Source of the DNA: Hyunsoonleella pacifica
GTDB taxonomy: Bacteria > Bacteroidota > Bacteroidia > Flavobacteriales > Flavobacteriaceae
NCBI RefSeq assembly: GCF_004310335.1
Contig: NZ_SIRS01000003.1
Location: forward strand, 620,001 to 684,000
Direction of reading: 5' to 3'
Length of the DNA: 64,000 bases
This document shows positions 45,100-52,986 of the stretch, in pieces. Position 1 is the first letter of the stretch. Each line of letters starts with the position of its first letter. A model generated the notes under the pieces. The model searched no databases. It saw nothing but the letters and a program-made list of their open reading frames with translations, and had not been told where the DNA came from. The position numbers and the translations under genes are program-made.

Positions 45100-45312
45100 C
45101 TAAACTCTAGTAATCACATAACCACGCTTTGTTTTACGGTAATGATTACCATTCCAGAAATAATAACTTCTCCCTTTTACTTTTACAATTTTGTAATGTC
45201 TTGGAGGTGTTTTAACAATAGTTACAGATGCAGGTCTTGTTACCACTTTAGTGGTGCAAGACGATAAACTTATCATACAAATAGTAGATAATAAAATAAC
45301 AAAAGTTCTCAT
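45100..45312 (-). CDS. Small lipoprotein, DUF6515-like
   Basis: The 70-residue product has a lipoprotein signal (S-L-S-S-C, Cys 19) followed by a short basic, tyrosine-rich body. P-P-R-H-Y-K-I-V-K-V-K-G-R-S-Y-Y-F-W-N-G-N-H-Y resembles the Y-Y-x-x-x-G-x-Y-Y repeats of small Bacteroidota envelope proteins such as DUF6515. No function can be assigned. It is downstream of the thioesterase gene on the same strand, separated by an inverted repeat, and probably has its own promoter. Confidence 0.7.
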   Translation of the reverse strand: MRTFVILLSTICMISLSSCTTKVVTRPASVTIVKTPPRHYKIVKVKGRSYYFWNGNHYRKTKRGYVITRV

Positions 45313-45410
45313 AGCATTAAGATTTTGGGTGTCTTTAATACTTATAAGACCTTAGTCTCATAAAAAGGTTTAAATCCAAATAATTAAAAAAACCTTATAA
45401 GGATTATTGC

Positions 45411-45490
45411 TGTCAACCTGAACTTGTTTCAGGTTCTCATTATAATGTACAATTAGAATATTGAGATTCTGAAATAAGTTCAGAATGACA
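45411..45490. repeat. 80-base inverted repeat with TGTCA/TGACA ends
   Basis: The left arm (from TGTCA at 45411, through CTGAACTTGTTTCAG) and the right arm (through CTGAAATAAGTTCAG to TGACA at 45490) are imperfect reverse complements over about 30 bases each, around an AT-rich centre. Each arm is itself palindromic. Similar half-elements are at 38215 and 44860. The shape is that of a MITE or paired REP element; it is 12 bases from the thioesterase stop and may also act as its terminator. Confidence 0.7.
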
Positions 45491-45501
45491 TATTTTAAAG
45501 T

Positions 45502-46011
45502 TTAATCAAATAAAGCTTTCAACTCAGTGGCATCACTAGGTTTTATTTTACCAGCGAGTAATAAACTCAATTGTTTTCTACGTAAAGCTGCCTTAAAACG
45601 TTCTTTTTCCAAATCGGTTTCAGGGATTACTTCGGGAACAGCAATAGGACGTCCAGTTTCGTCAACAGCAACAAATGTATAAATGGCTTCATTCGCTTTA
45701 GTTCTAGCACCAGACTCTCTATCTTCCATCCAAACATCAATATAAATTTCCATAGAAGTATTAAAAGCTCTAGATACTTTAGCTTCAACAGTAACTACGC
45801 TACCAAGAGGCACAGCCCTATTAAAAGCCACATGGTTAACAGAAGCGGTAACTACAATACGTCTGCTATGACGCCTTGCAGCAATACTAGCAGCACGATC
45901 CATACGCGCTAATAATTCACCACCAAATAAGTTGTTTAAAGGATTGGTTTCACTAGGTAAAACCATATCAGTCATTGTAGTTTTAGATTGTTCAGGAGTT
46001 TTTGCTTGCAT
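45502..46011 (-). CDS. Acyl-CoA thioesterase, hotdog fold
   Basis: The 169-residue product is an ACOT/YciA-like hotdog thioesterase that hydrolyses acyl-CoA. It has M-V-L-P-S-E-T-N-P-L-N-N-L-F-G-G near 16-31 with the catalytic region G-G-E-L-L-A-R-M-D, then N-H-V-A-F near 60, and a helical C-terminal tail. An ATG at 46032 would add 7 residues, but a TAACTTTG -7 element (46030-46037, minus strand) overlaps that codon, so transcription would begin downstream of it; ATG 46011 is preferred. It lies 67 bases downstream of the HU-CCDC81/SPOR gene on the same strand. Confidence 0.88.
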   Translation of the reverse strand: MQAKTPEQSKTTMTDMVLPSETNPLNNLFGGELLARMDRAASIAARRHSRRIVVTASVNHVAFNRAVPLGSVVTVEAKVSRAFNTSMEIYIDVWMEDRESGARTKANEAIYTFVAVDETGRPIAVPEVIPETDLEKERFKAALRRKQLSLLLAGKIKPSDATELKALFD

Positions 46012-46029
46012 CTCTTTTCTTTGATGCTG

Positions 46030-46037
46030 CAAAGTTA
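46030..46037 (-). promoter_or_regulatory. -7 element TAACTTTG of the thioesterase gene
   Basis: On the minus strand this reads TAACTTTG, an exact TAnnTTTG match, 18 bases before the ATG at 46011. No TTG lies at the normal -33 distance. It decides the start codon because an upstream ATG (46032) falls inside the element. Confidence 0.5.
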
Positions 46038-46077
46038 CATATTAAAGCAATAATGTAAAGTGTAATTTTCTGCTAAA

Positions 46078-47013
46078 CTAGTCTAGTTTTTCTACTAGTA
46101 ACCACGCATCCTTATTATGCGTTCTTTTAATGTTTTTAAGAGCTTTAAGTGCATCAAGTCTACCTTCATAACTCGCATATACTACTTGATGTAAACCATA
46201 ACGATTCGCACCAATTTTTCTCGCACTAAATCCTTCAGCTTTTAATTGCGCTACTTTTTTATCACAGTTCTCCTCTACTCTAAAGGCACCAGCTACAATA
46301 TGGTAATTACCTGTTTGTTTAGTTACATTTAAGGTAATGGCAGGAAGCGGATTTAAACTAAACGTAGCTTTTTGTATGGTACTATCTAATTGTTGCTTAG
46401 CCTGTGCTTCGGCCAACATGTTATGTTCCTCAATTTCTCCTACATAATATTTAGAAGCCAATACACCACCTAGCGTTAAAGCGATAAGAGCTACAGCAGC
46501 ATATTTAAAATAGCCTCTGTTTTTGCGTTTTTCAGGAGTAATTACAATAGGTGCGGCTTCTTCAATAGCTGTAACAGTTTCTTTATAAACCTCACGAGTT
46601 ATGGCTTCAGATGTAAACTGAGACAAACCAAAGGCATTTGTAAGATAATTTAAGTTATAAGAAGGCTCAAAAACTATCTTGCCTTCATTATTAAAAATAA
46701 TCTCACCAATATTATTAAACGTGATAGTCTCGCCTTGTGTTAAGTAAGACTTTAAAATTTTCACACGTTTTTTTATCTTTTTTACCGCAACTTCAAAAGG
46801 TATTTTTTCAACATCTGAGATATAGCGAGCCAACAATCCATCATTATTTTGGATTTGTTCATTGAAGGCAATTACCTTTCTGGGAGGATAAAACGAATTA
46901 GTGTCCTTATTTATAGTAGCTGATTGACGTTCAGTTAAAAACGCTCCAAAGTCAGGTACAATCACACATTCATATCTATATAGTAAATCGCTAATAAAGG
47001 TTTCTAGTTGCAT
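46078..47013 (-). CDS. HU-CCDC81-like / SPOR domain membrane protein
   Basis: The 311-residue product has two small N-terminal domains resembling the bacterial HU-CCDC81 pair (I-S-D-L-L-Y-R-Y-E-C-V-I-V-P-D-F-G-A-F near 7-25; I-T-F-N-N-I-G-E-I near 97-105). One membrane helix lies at about 168-186 and a C-terminal SPOR domain at about 232-311 (Y-H-I-V-A-G-A-F-R). SPOR domains bind septal peptidoglycan, so the C-terminus should be periplasmic and the HU-like part cytoplasmic. It may connect DNA or a cytoplasmic partner with the division site, which is inference. It is divergent from dprA. Confidence 0.85.
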   Translation of the reverse strand: MQLETFISDLLYRYECVIVPDFGAFLTERQSATINKDTNSFYPPRKVIAFNEQIQNNDGLLARYISDVEKIPFEVAVKKIKKRVKILKSYLTQGETITFNNIGEIIFNNEGKIVFEPSYNLNYLTNAFGLSQFTSEAITREVYKETVTAIEEAAPIVITPEKRKNRGYFKYAAVALIALTLGGVLASKYYVGEIEEHNMLAEAQAKQQLDSTIQKATFSLNPLPAITLNVTKQTGNYHIVAGAFRVEENCDKKVAQLKAEGFSARKIGANRYGLHQVVYASYEGRLDALKALKNIKRTHNKDAWLLVEKLD

Positions 47014-47115
47014 AAAGCAAATTTAAAAAAATATGGTTTTTGTAAAATTTTTGACTTAACTATTTATTAACAATACAAAAATCCGTTTCTTGCATTTGTA
47101 ATTTATGTGTTTTAA

Positions 47116-48219
47116 ATGACTGAAAACGACCTACTATACACTTTAGCGCTACAACATGTGCCAAACGTTGGAGATATTACTGCGAAACGCCTTATTAGTC
47201 ATTGTGGTTCAGCCGAAGCAGTGCTAAAAGAGAAAAAGCAAAACTTACTTAAAATTGATGGTATTGGCGAATATGTACTAAGCGAATTGTTTGAAACAAG
47301 CCATGTATCCGAAGCTGAAAAAGAATTACAGTTTATAAGAGATAATGATATTACAGTATCTTATTTTAACGGAAAAGACTATCCAGAAAAGTTAAAACAT
47401 TGTATTGATGGCCCTATTTTACTGTTTCAAACAGGACATATTAATTTAAAACAGCAACATATTATTAGTATTGTTGGTACCCGAAAAATAACGACACAGG
47501 GTATAGCTTTTTGTGAAAAGCTTATAGAAACTCTAGAACCGTATAATCCAATAATTATTTCAGGTTATGCTTACGGCACAGATATTACGGCGCATAAATT
47601 AGCCATAAAACATAATTTGCAAACAGTTGGGTGTTTAGCACATGGGTTAAACCAAATTTACCCCAAAGCACATAAGAAGTATATGGTGGATATGGAGAAA
47701 AACGGAGGGTTTTTCTCTGACTTTTGGAGTACATCTGGGTTTGATAGAAAAAACTTTTTAAAACGAAATCGTATCATTGCAGGTGTAAGTGAAGCTACTA
47801 TCGTTGTTGAATCAGCCGAAAGAGGTGGTAGTTTAGTGACTGCAGATATTGCACACTCCTACAACCGTGATGTGTTTGCAGTGCCTGGGCGAACTACCGA
47901 CCAATTTAGTGTGGGTTGTAACAACTTGATTAAGCACCAAAAGGCACACATGATGACAACGCCATTAGATGTACCTTATATTTTGGGTTGGGAACTTGAG
48001 AATGCTGAAACACCAGTAGTTCAAAAAAAATTATTTGTAGAGTTAGATGCTACTGAAAAAGTAATTTATAACTACCTCAAGGAAAACGAAAAACAACAAT
48101 TAGATCTTATCGCTTTGAACTGTGATATGCCTATCTTTAAAGTATCGAGTACTTTACTAAATATGGAATTAAAAGGTGTTATAAGACCTTTACCTGGTAA
48201 GTTGTTTGAGGTTATTTGA
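47116..48219 (+). CDS. dprA: DNA-processing protein DprA
   Basis: The 367-residue product protects incoming single-stranded DNA and loads RecA during natural transformation. It begins with a helix-hairpin-helix-like segment (V-P-N-V-G-D-I-T-A-K-R-L near 15-26), followed by the Rossmann-like core with G-T-R-K-I-T near 121-126, I-S-G-Y-A-Y-G-T-D near 153-161, F-L-K-R-N-R-I-I-A-G near 213-222 and V-P-G-R near 257-260. A winged-helix-like C-terminal domain (about 300-365) ends it. Length is normal. It is divergent from the HU-CCDC81 gene. Confidence 0.94.
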   Translation: MTENDLLYTLALQHVPNVGDITAKRLISHCGSAEAVLKEKKQNLLKIDGIGEYVLSELFETSHVSEAEKELQFIRDNDITVSYFNGKDYPEKLKHCIDGPILLFQTGHINLKQQHIISIVGTRKITTQGIAFCEKLIETLEPYNPIIISGYAYGTDITAHKLAIKHNLQTVGCLAHGLNQIYPKAHKKYMVDMEKNGGFFSDFWSTSGFDRKNFLKRNRIIAGVSEATIVVESAERGGSLVTADIAHSYNRDVFAVPGRTTDQFSVGCNNLIKHQKAHMMTTPLDVPYILGWELENAETPVVQKKLFVELDATEKVIYNYLKENEKQQLDLIALNCDMPIFKVSSTLLNMELKGVIRPLPGKLFEVI

Positions 48220-48245
48220 TTGGCTTGATTATTGATCATAGTTTA

Positions 48246-48273
48246 TTGAAAATAAATAATTTATGTATATTTA
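48246..48273 (+). promoter_or_regulatory. Candidate promoter of the HicBA-like pair
   Basis: TTG at 48246-48248, a 17-base spacer and TATATTTA at 48266-48273 fit the Bacteroidota promoter except for A instead of G at the last -7 position. The expected start lies about 10 bases before the ATG at 48292. No clear operator palindrome is visible around it. Confidence 0.45.
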
Positions 48274-48291
48274 CAATCTTAATTTTCTTAT

Positions 48292-48675
48292 ATGAGTATT
48301 AAACCAATTTTTTCTGGTAAGCCTTACGATATCGAAGAAATAAAGATGTCAAAAGATACTTTTTTTGCTAAAATAAATGTAATTACAGGAGAAGAAGGAG
48401 AGTTTTGGGTTTCCATAAGCCCCTCTCTTAATGTGTCTGGATATGGTAAAACAAAAGAGGAAGCTCAAGAATCTTTTCATTATCACATGCAATTATTTTG
48501 GGAAGAGTTAAAAGCATTGAAGATGAATACCAGACATTTAATGTTAAAAGATTTAGGTTGGAATAATAAGTTTTATGCTAAAAAACAATACTCAAAAGCC
48601 TTTGTAGATGAAAATGGAGTTTTGCAAGATTTGAAATCTGCTGAAATAAATTCTTTGGAAAGTCAAGCAGCTTAA
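48292..48675 (+). CDS. HicB-like antitoxin
   Basis: The 127-residue product has an N-terminal partial-RNaseH-like HicB fold: F-W-V-S-I-S-P-S-L-N-V-S-G-Y-G-K-T-K-E-E-A near 38-58 is the usual strand-helix unit, followed by a long helix F-H-Y-H-M-Q-L-F-W-E-E-L. No ribbon-helix-helix or HTH is obvious in the C-terminal part (85-127), which may nevertheless bind DNA or toxin. It is immediately upstream of a HicA-like gene (3-base gap). The order antitoxin-toxin is the reverse of the classic hicAB, but known elsewhere. Confidence 0.72.
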   Translation: MSIKPIFSGKPYDIEEIKMSKDTFFAKINVITGEEGEFWVSISPSLNVSGYGKTKEEAQESFHYHMQLFWEELKALKMNTRHLMLKDLGWNNKFYAKKQYSKAFVDENGVLQDLKSAEINSLESQAA

Positions 48676-48678
48676 TCA

Positions 48679-48912
48679 ATGGGGAATAACCGACCAGTAA
48701 AAACTAAAGATTGGGTTAGGTTTCTAATTGCTCATAAATGTAAATATTTAAGAACCAAGGCTTCTCACGATCATTATAAATGCCCTAATTGTTGGAGAAC
48801 TATTACTCATAGAGAGAAAGATAAAGAAATACCACCAATGCATCTACGTACAAATTTAAGAACAATGGGGTTGACTCTAGAGTATTTATACAATTGGATT
48901 AAAGAAAATTAA
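48679..48912 (+). CDS. HicA-like toxin (mRNA interferase family)
   Basis: The 77-residue product has the double-stranded RNA-binding-like fold of HicA: a basic N-terminus, A-S-H-D-H-Y-K near 28-34 in place of G-S-H-H-H, then H-R-E-K-D-K-E-I-P near 44-52 and a C-terminal helix. The catalytic histidine is probably H30 or H32. A C-P-N-C pair at 35-38 follows directly, which is unusual and could bind metal. It starts 3 bases after the HicB-like gene and overlaps the convergent trpS by 4 bases. Activity as a toxin is inferred from the pair. Confidence 0.72.
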   Translation: MGNNRPVKTKDWVRFLIAHKCKYLRTKASHDHYKCPNCWRTITHREKDKEIPPMHLRTNLRTMGLTLEYLYNWIKEN

Positions 48913-49880
48913 TACCCAACCTTTTCACGAACCCTTTCCAAAACTGCGTCAGCTACTTTTCTAGCCTTTTCGGCACCAATAGCTAAAGCTTTGTCTATGT
49001 CGCCAAGGTTACTCATGTAGTGGTTGTAACGCTCACGTGGTTCAGCAAATTTATCAATAATCAATTCGTATAAGGCTTGTTTTGCATGTCCGTAACCGTA
49101 ACCACCTTTTTCATAATTGGCTTTCATTTCTGTAATTTGTGATGCATTAGCTAGTAAGCTATAAATAGCGAAACAGTTACAGGTGTTCCAATCTTTAGGA
49201 TCTTCAAGTGGCGTACTATCAGTTTTTATAGACATAATTTGCTTGCGTAACTTTTTATCTGCTAAAAAAATATTGATAGTGTTGTTTCTGCTTTTACTCA
49301 TTTTTTCGCCATCAGTACCAGGAACCAACATAGTATGTTCTTGAATTTCAGCTTCAGGCATTATAAAGGTTTCGCCACCAGTTTGCTCATGAAAATAGGT
49401 AGCCACTTTTCTTGTCATTTCAATATGTTGCTCCTGATCTTTCCCTACAGGAATAATCTCGGAATCATACAATAATATATCAGCAGCCATTAACATAGGA
49501 TAGGTAAATAATCCTGCATTAACATCCTCTAGTCTATCGGCTTTATCTTTAAAACTATGGGCTAGTTTTAGTCTGTTATATGGAAAAAAACAATTTAAAT
49601 ACCAGGTTAACTCAGTTACTTGAGGAATATCACTTTGTCTATAAAACACTGTTTTTTCAATATCTAATCCAAACGCCAACCAAGTTGCAGCAGTAGAATA
49701 GGTATTTTCTCTTAAGGTTGCAGCGTCTTTAATTTGCGTTAGTGTATGCAAATTTGCTATAAACAAATAAGAATCGTTTTTAGGATCTTCGGCCATTTTA
49801 ATTGCAGGCATTATAGCCCCTAAAATATTACCTAAATGTGGTGTTCCAGTACTTTGTATGCCTGTAAGTATGCGTGCCAT
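48909..49880 (-). CDS. trpS: Tryptophanyl-tRNA synthetase
   Basis: The 323-residue product charges tRNA-Trp. It has the class I signatures G-T-P-H-L-G-N near 11-17 (HIGH-like) and K-M-S-K-S near 191-195, plus D-Q-E-Q-H-I-E-M-T near 143-151. An in-frame ATG at 49955 would add 25 residues, but a promoter lies at 49942-49971 with a predicted start near 49935, and the extra codons run through a 5' hairpin. The true start is thus ATG 49880, where the family N-terminus M-A-R-I-L-T-G-I-Q begins. Convergent with the HicA-like gene. Confidence 0.96.
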   Translation of the reverse strand: MARILTGIQSTGTPHLGNILGAIMPAIKMAEDPKNDSYLFIANLHTLTQIKDAATLRENTYSTAATWLAFGLDIEKTVFYRQSDIPQVTELTWYLNCFFPYNRLKLAHSFKDKADRLEDVNAGLFTYPMLMAADILLYDSEIIPVGKDQEQHIEMTRKVATYFHEQTGGETFIMPEAEIQEHTMLVPGTDGEKMSKSRNNTINIFLADKKLRKQIMSIKTDSTPLEDPKDWNTCNCFAIYSLLANASQITEMKANYEKGGYGYGHAKQALYELIIDKFAEPRERYNHYMSNLGDIDKALAIGAEKARKVADAVLERVREKVGY

Positions 49881-49886
49881 AATAAC

Positions 49887-49904
49887 TACCTGCGAAAGCA
49901 GGTA
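49887..49904. repeat. Perfect palindromic hairpin in the trpS leader
   Basis: TACCTGC (49887-49893) and GCAGGTA (49898-49904) form a 7-bp stem with a 4-base loop (GAAA on the + strand, TTTC on the minus strand). It starts 6 bases upstream of the trpS ATG, so in trpS mRNA it would sit next to the ribosome entry site. The shape is typical of a short dispersed palindrome (CCTGC...GCAGG). Confidence 0.7.
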
Positions 49905-49941
49905 TCTTTTTTTATTAGAAATAATAAATTTTAACCGATGG

Positions 49942-49971
49942 CAAAGGTAATCCATTTCATAAAAACCTCAA
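49942..49971 (-). promoter_or_regulatory. trpS promoter
   Basis: On the minus strand TTG (49971-49969), a 19-base spacer and TACCTTTG (49949-49942) match the Bacteroidota promoter consensus. The expected transcript start near 49935 gives a leader of about 55 bases containing the 49887-49904 hairpin, and excludes the upstream ATG at 49955 as start. Confidence 0.72.
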
Positions 49972-49995
49972 TACAATTGCTTATTTTTGACTTTA

Positions 49996-50733
49996 ATGAT
50001 GTTTTTTAAATATATATTCTGGACGCTTTATCGTATTTGGTTTTACATTCTAGTAGCACTGCCTATTTTGATATTGTTTCCAATGTTATTGATTTCTATT
50101 TTAAAGGAATCATGGTATCCTTTCTTCTTTAAACTAGCGCGAGTGTGGGCGAAGTTTATTTTAATTGGTATGGGATTTAACTATACTATTAAGCGGGAAC
50201 AAACACTAGAAAAAGGTAAGAGCTATATGTTTATAGCTAACCATACATCTATGGTAGATATTATGTTGATGTTAACTGCGGTTAAAAATCCGTTTGTATT
50301 TGTAGGCAAGAAGGAACTAGCTAAAATTCCATTGTTTGGATTTTTCTATAAACGTACTTGTATTCTAGTAGATAGAAGTTCAGCAAAAAGTAGGCAGGCT
50401 GTATTTTTAAGAGCCCAAAGGCGTTTACAACAGGGTTTAAGTATTTGTATATTTCCAGAAGGCGGCGTGCCCGAGGAGCATATTATTTTAGATACATTTA
50501 AGGATGGCGCATTCAGATTAGCAATAAACCACCAAATCCCCATAGTACCATTAACTTTTGCCGATAATAAAAAGCGTTTCTCTTACACGTTTTTTAGTGG
50601 AGGTCCTGGAAAAATGAGAGCTAAAATTCACAAGTTTATTCCAACTACAGGTTTAACTACCGATGATACAAGACATTTAAATGAATCTTCAAGGGATATC
50701 ATTTTAAATCAATTACAAAGTTTTAATAAATAA
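49996..50733 (+). CDS. 1-acyl-sn-glycerol-3-phosphate acyltransferase (PlsC-like)
   Basis: The 245-residue product acylates lysophosphatidate or a related acceptor in phospholipid synthesis. It has a membrane N-terminus (about 5-35), the catalytic N-H-T-S-M-V-D block (an HX4D motif near 82-88), a G-K-K-E-L-A-K-I-P segment, and F-P-E-G-G near 154-158. ATG 49996 or 49999 both fit; a TTG at 49987 is also in frame but lies within the -7-like TATTTTTG. A terminator follows directly. Confidence 0.88.
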   Translation: MMFFKYIFWTLYRIWFYILVALPILILFPMLLISILKESWYPFFFKLARVWAKFILIGMGFNYTIKREQTLEKGKSYMFIANHTSMVDIMLMLTAVKNPFVFVGKKELAKIPLFGFFYKRTCILVDRSSAKSRQAVFLRAQRRLQQGLSICIFPEGGVPEEHIILDTFKDGAFRLAINHQIPIVPLTFADNKKRFSYTFFSGGPGKMRAKIHKFIPTTGLTTDDTRHLNESSRDIILNQLQSFNK

Positions 50734-50765
50734 AAAACTGCTCTTGGGGAAAGAGCAGTTTTTTT
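50734..50765 (+). terminator. Rho-independent terminator after plsC
   Basis: AACTGCTCTT (50736-50745) pairs with AAGAGCAGTT (50751-50760) around GGGGA, flanked by A-run and T-run. The stem begins directly after the plsC stop. The symmetric A/T flanks would let it work for transcripts from the opposite strand too, where the sigma/anti-sigma operon ends at 50815. Confidence 0.92.
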
Positions 50766-50814
50766 AGATACCAGTTCCGAGCTTAAAGGAAGCCGATATC
50801 ATCTAACCAAAAAC

Positions 50815-52416
50815 CTAAAATTTAATTCCGAATCCGGTGTAAACCCCAATAAAGAAAGGTTGAAAATCACCAGACGTATTTCTAAAAGTGTTAATTTGAT
50901 ATTTGAACATTGGTTCAAAATTTAAATTAATCTTTTCTGATATTTTATAATTTACACCTAAACCAAAGTTGGCACTATAACTGGTGTTGTTAATACTAGT
51001 GTCGTTTTCTTGTAATAGCGTGCGCTGTCCTTCTATTACAGAAGCCGATTCGTAATTGTTTAGAAACAAAGAGCTAAATCCTCCAATAACATTTAAACCT
51101 AAGCGCTTATTGGAGATGGTATATTGTAATTCCAAGGGTACCTCAATAAAACCAAACGACTGATTGATGCTAGTATTAGTAGCCTCAAAAGGTGTAATGT
51201 TGTTCGATTTAAATGTATTAGCACTCATTATAGCAACATTATCTCCCGCACTAATAGCTGATGTTCCTGCAGTATTGTTGGTGACAGTGCCACTTATTGT
51301 ACGTAATGTTTGGGTACTAGCACTAGCATTTACAGTACTAAAAACTACAACGTCATTAGTATTATAACCTAAGTTTACACGATTGATCCCAGAGCGTACG
51401 GTAAGCCGTTTATTTATAGCATAGCTAGCGTTGAGACCGTAGCTCATATTTACTTCGCCACTTTTAGAGTTTTCATTGAACTGGGCACCTATAGATGATC
51501 CTTTTCCTAAGCTACTAAAATATACGGGTGCTACATTTGGAGCTACACTCCATTTATTAAATGCGACTTCAGTCTTTTCTTCTTCAAGGAGCGATTTGTT
51601 TTGCTCAATAGCTTCTCCAATAGATTGCTTACCTTCCTTGGTGTTGTTTTCTGCAACTTCTTGCTTAGCTTTATTCTCTACAGGCACTGTAGTTTTATGC
51701 TCGGTATTTTCCTTATCTGAAGTAATTGTATTATTTTGTTTAGTAACTATAGTATTCTTTACAAGATTTGTTTTATGCTTATCTGATCTACTTTCTTGGG
51801 TTGATGAAGTTTCTTTTTCAGAATTATCTTTAAGATTTGCAATCTCAGTTTTAGTTATATGATCTTTGTAAGTTATAATTGCAGGGTTATCATCTTTTGA
51901 AGGTGCTTTAAAAGTTTTCTTATAAGTTTCTTCATTTGTATTAGTGTTAGCAATTGATGATGATTGTTCTTTAGGAATTATATTCTTGTTTACTTTCTTA
52001 GTTTGATTAAATGAAGAGTTAGTATTATTCCCTTTGGTACTTTTTAGAATATCATTTGTTTCAACCTCAGTTTTATCTTCTGCAATAACACTATTCTTTG
52101 CTTCACTATTGGTATCACTGCTATTTTGAAGGTTTTCATTAATAGTATTTTCTATATCTGTTTGCTCGGTATCAACTATTTGTGGTGTTATTTGTTCTAC
52201 TTCATCATTGTTAAATAGAGACACACCAATTGTAAGCATTACTGCTAAAAGTGCAGCTACACCAGCATAACGCCACCAAATAGGGATAACCCTTTGCTTT
52301 TTCTTCTTTTCGTTAAGCTTAGCTTCTATGTTGTTCCAAACAGTATCATCTGGCTGCACTTCAAAATCTTTAAAGTGTTCCTGATATAGTCTGTCTATAT
52401 GTTTTTTATCTCCCAT
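50815..52416 (-). CDS. Putative anti-sigma factor fused to an outer-membrane beta-barrel
   Basis: The 533-residue product begins with a soluble, charged, anti-sigma-like segment (D-D-T-V-W-N-N-I-E-A-K-L near 23-34), one membrane helix (48-68) and a 218-residue linker very rich in N, T, S, K and E (70-287). It ends in a 245-residue PorT-like barrel domain (288-533, last residue F). The start overlaps the ECF sigma stop by 1 base, supporting an anti-sigma role. If correct, one chain spans inner membrane, periplasm and outer membrane. The alternative is that the hydrophobic segment is only a membrane anchor of a barrel protein. Low-complexity linker is directly seen; function is inferred. Confidence 0.75.
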   Translation of the reverse strand: MGDKKHIDRLYQEHFKDFEVQPDDTVWNNIEAKLNEKKKKQRVIPIWWRYAGVAALLAVMLTIGVSLFNNDEVEQITPQIVDTEQTDIENTINENLQNSSDTNSEAKNSVIAEDKTEVETNDILKSTKGNNTNSSFNQTKKVNKNIIPKEQSSSIANTNTNEETYKKTFKAPSKDDNPAIITYKDHITKTEIANLKDNSEKETSSTQESRSDKHKTNLVKNTIVTKQNNTITSDKENTEHKTTVPVENKAKQEVAENNTKEGKQSIGEAIEQNKSLLEEEKTEVAFNKWSVAPNVAPVYFSSLGKGSSIGAQFNENSKSGEVNMSYGLNASYAINKRLTVRSGINRVNLGYNTNDVVVFSTVNASASTQTLRTISGTVTNNTAGTSAISAGDNVAIMSANTFKSNNITPFEATNTSINQSFGFIEVPLELQYTISNKRLGLNVIGGFSSLFLNNYESASVIEGQRTLLQENDTSINNTSYSANFGLGVNYKISEKINLNFEPMFKYQINTFRNTSGDFQPFFIGVYTGFGIKF

Positions 52417-52967
52417 TACAAGGATTGTAGGTTTTTCTTTTTGTTATGTTGTTCTATAGTTTGCTTCAAAATTTGCCTTGCTCTTGCTAGGTTAGATTTT
52501 GAAGTTCCTACAGTAATTTCTAGCATTTCTGCTATATTTTTATGAGAATACCCATCAAGTGCATAAAGGTTAAAAACCAATCTGTACCTGTCGGGTAAAT
52601 CTTGTATAATTTGCAGAAGATAATCAATGGAGATTTCATCCTCGTCAACTTCTACTTCTACATCTTCGGTTATGTTTTCATTTATAATATCAAAAACTTT
52701 TTCGTTACGATAGCGTTGCAATACAGTATTTACTGTAACCCGTTTTAGCCAACCTTCAAAAGAGCCTTTATGTTTATATTGTTCAATTTTATTAAAAATG
52801 GTTAAAAATGCGTCTTGTAAATTATCTTGTGCTTCTGCATAATTGCGCGAATACTTTAAGCATGTAGAAAATAACTTGCCCGAAAAGAGCTTATATAGTT
52901 CCCCTTGTGCTTTAGTATCATTGGCTTTACATTTTTCTATGAGTTGGTTTAAACTCAAATGACACAA
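52416..52967 (-). CDS. RNA polymerase ECF sigma factor (sigma-70 family)
   Basis: The 183-residue product has region 2 (A-Q-G-E-L-Y-K-L-F-S-G-K-L-F near 18-31; A-E-A-Q-D-N-L-Q-D-A-F-L-T-I-F near 43-57) and region 4 (L-P-D-R-Y-R-L-V-F-N-L near 126-136; the DNA-binding helix pair Y-S-H-K-N-I-A-E-M-L then T-S-K-S-N-L-A-R-A-R). The start is TTG at 52967, with TTG 52958 as a close alternative. Downstream is the anti-sigma/barrel gene (1-base overlap); upstream is a lipoprotein gene 19 bases away. Confidence 0.93.
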   Translation of the reverse strand: MCHLSLNQLIEKCKANDTKAQGELYKLFSGKLFSTCLKYSRNYAEAQDNLQDAFLTIFNKIEQYKHKGSFEGWLKRVTVNTVLQRYRNEKVFDIINENITEDVEVEVDEDEISIDYLLQIIQDLPDRYRLVFNLYALDGYSHKNIAEMLEITVGTSKSNLARARQILKQTIEQHNKKKNLQSL

Positions 52968-52986
52968 AAATTAATTTACACTTAGT

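Noticed and set aside
47018-47025. Minus-strand TAAATTTG as promoter for the HU-CCDC81/SPOR gene
   Set aside because: It fits TAnnTTTG but is 4 bases from the ATG with no -33 element; a leaderless transcript would be needed.
49982-49989. TATTTTTG as a promoter for plsC
   Set aside because: It fits the -7 consensus but has no -33 TTG and sits 6 bases before the ATG, which would make a leaderless mRNA; not claimed.
51476-51862. Plus-strand open frame of 128 codons
   Set aside because: It is opposite the low-complexity linker of the anti-sigma/barrel protein; the biased N/T/S/K composition removes stops on the other strand.
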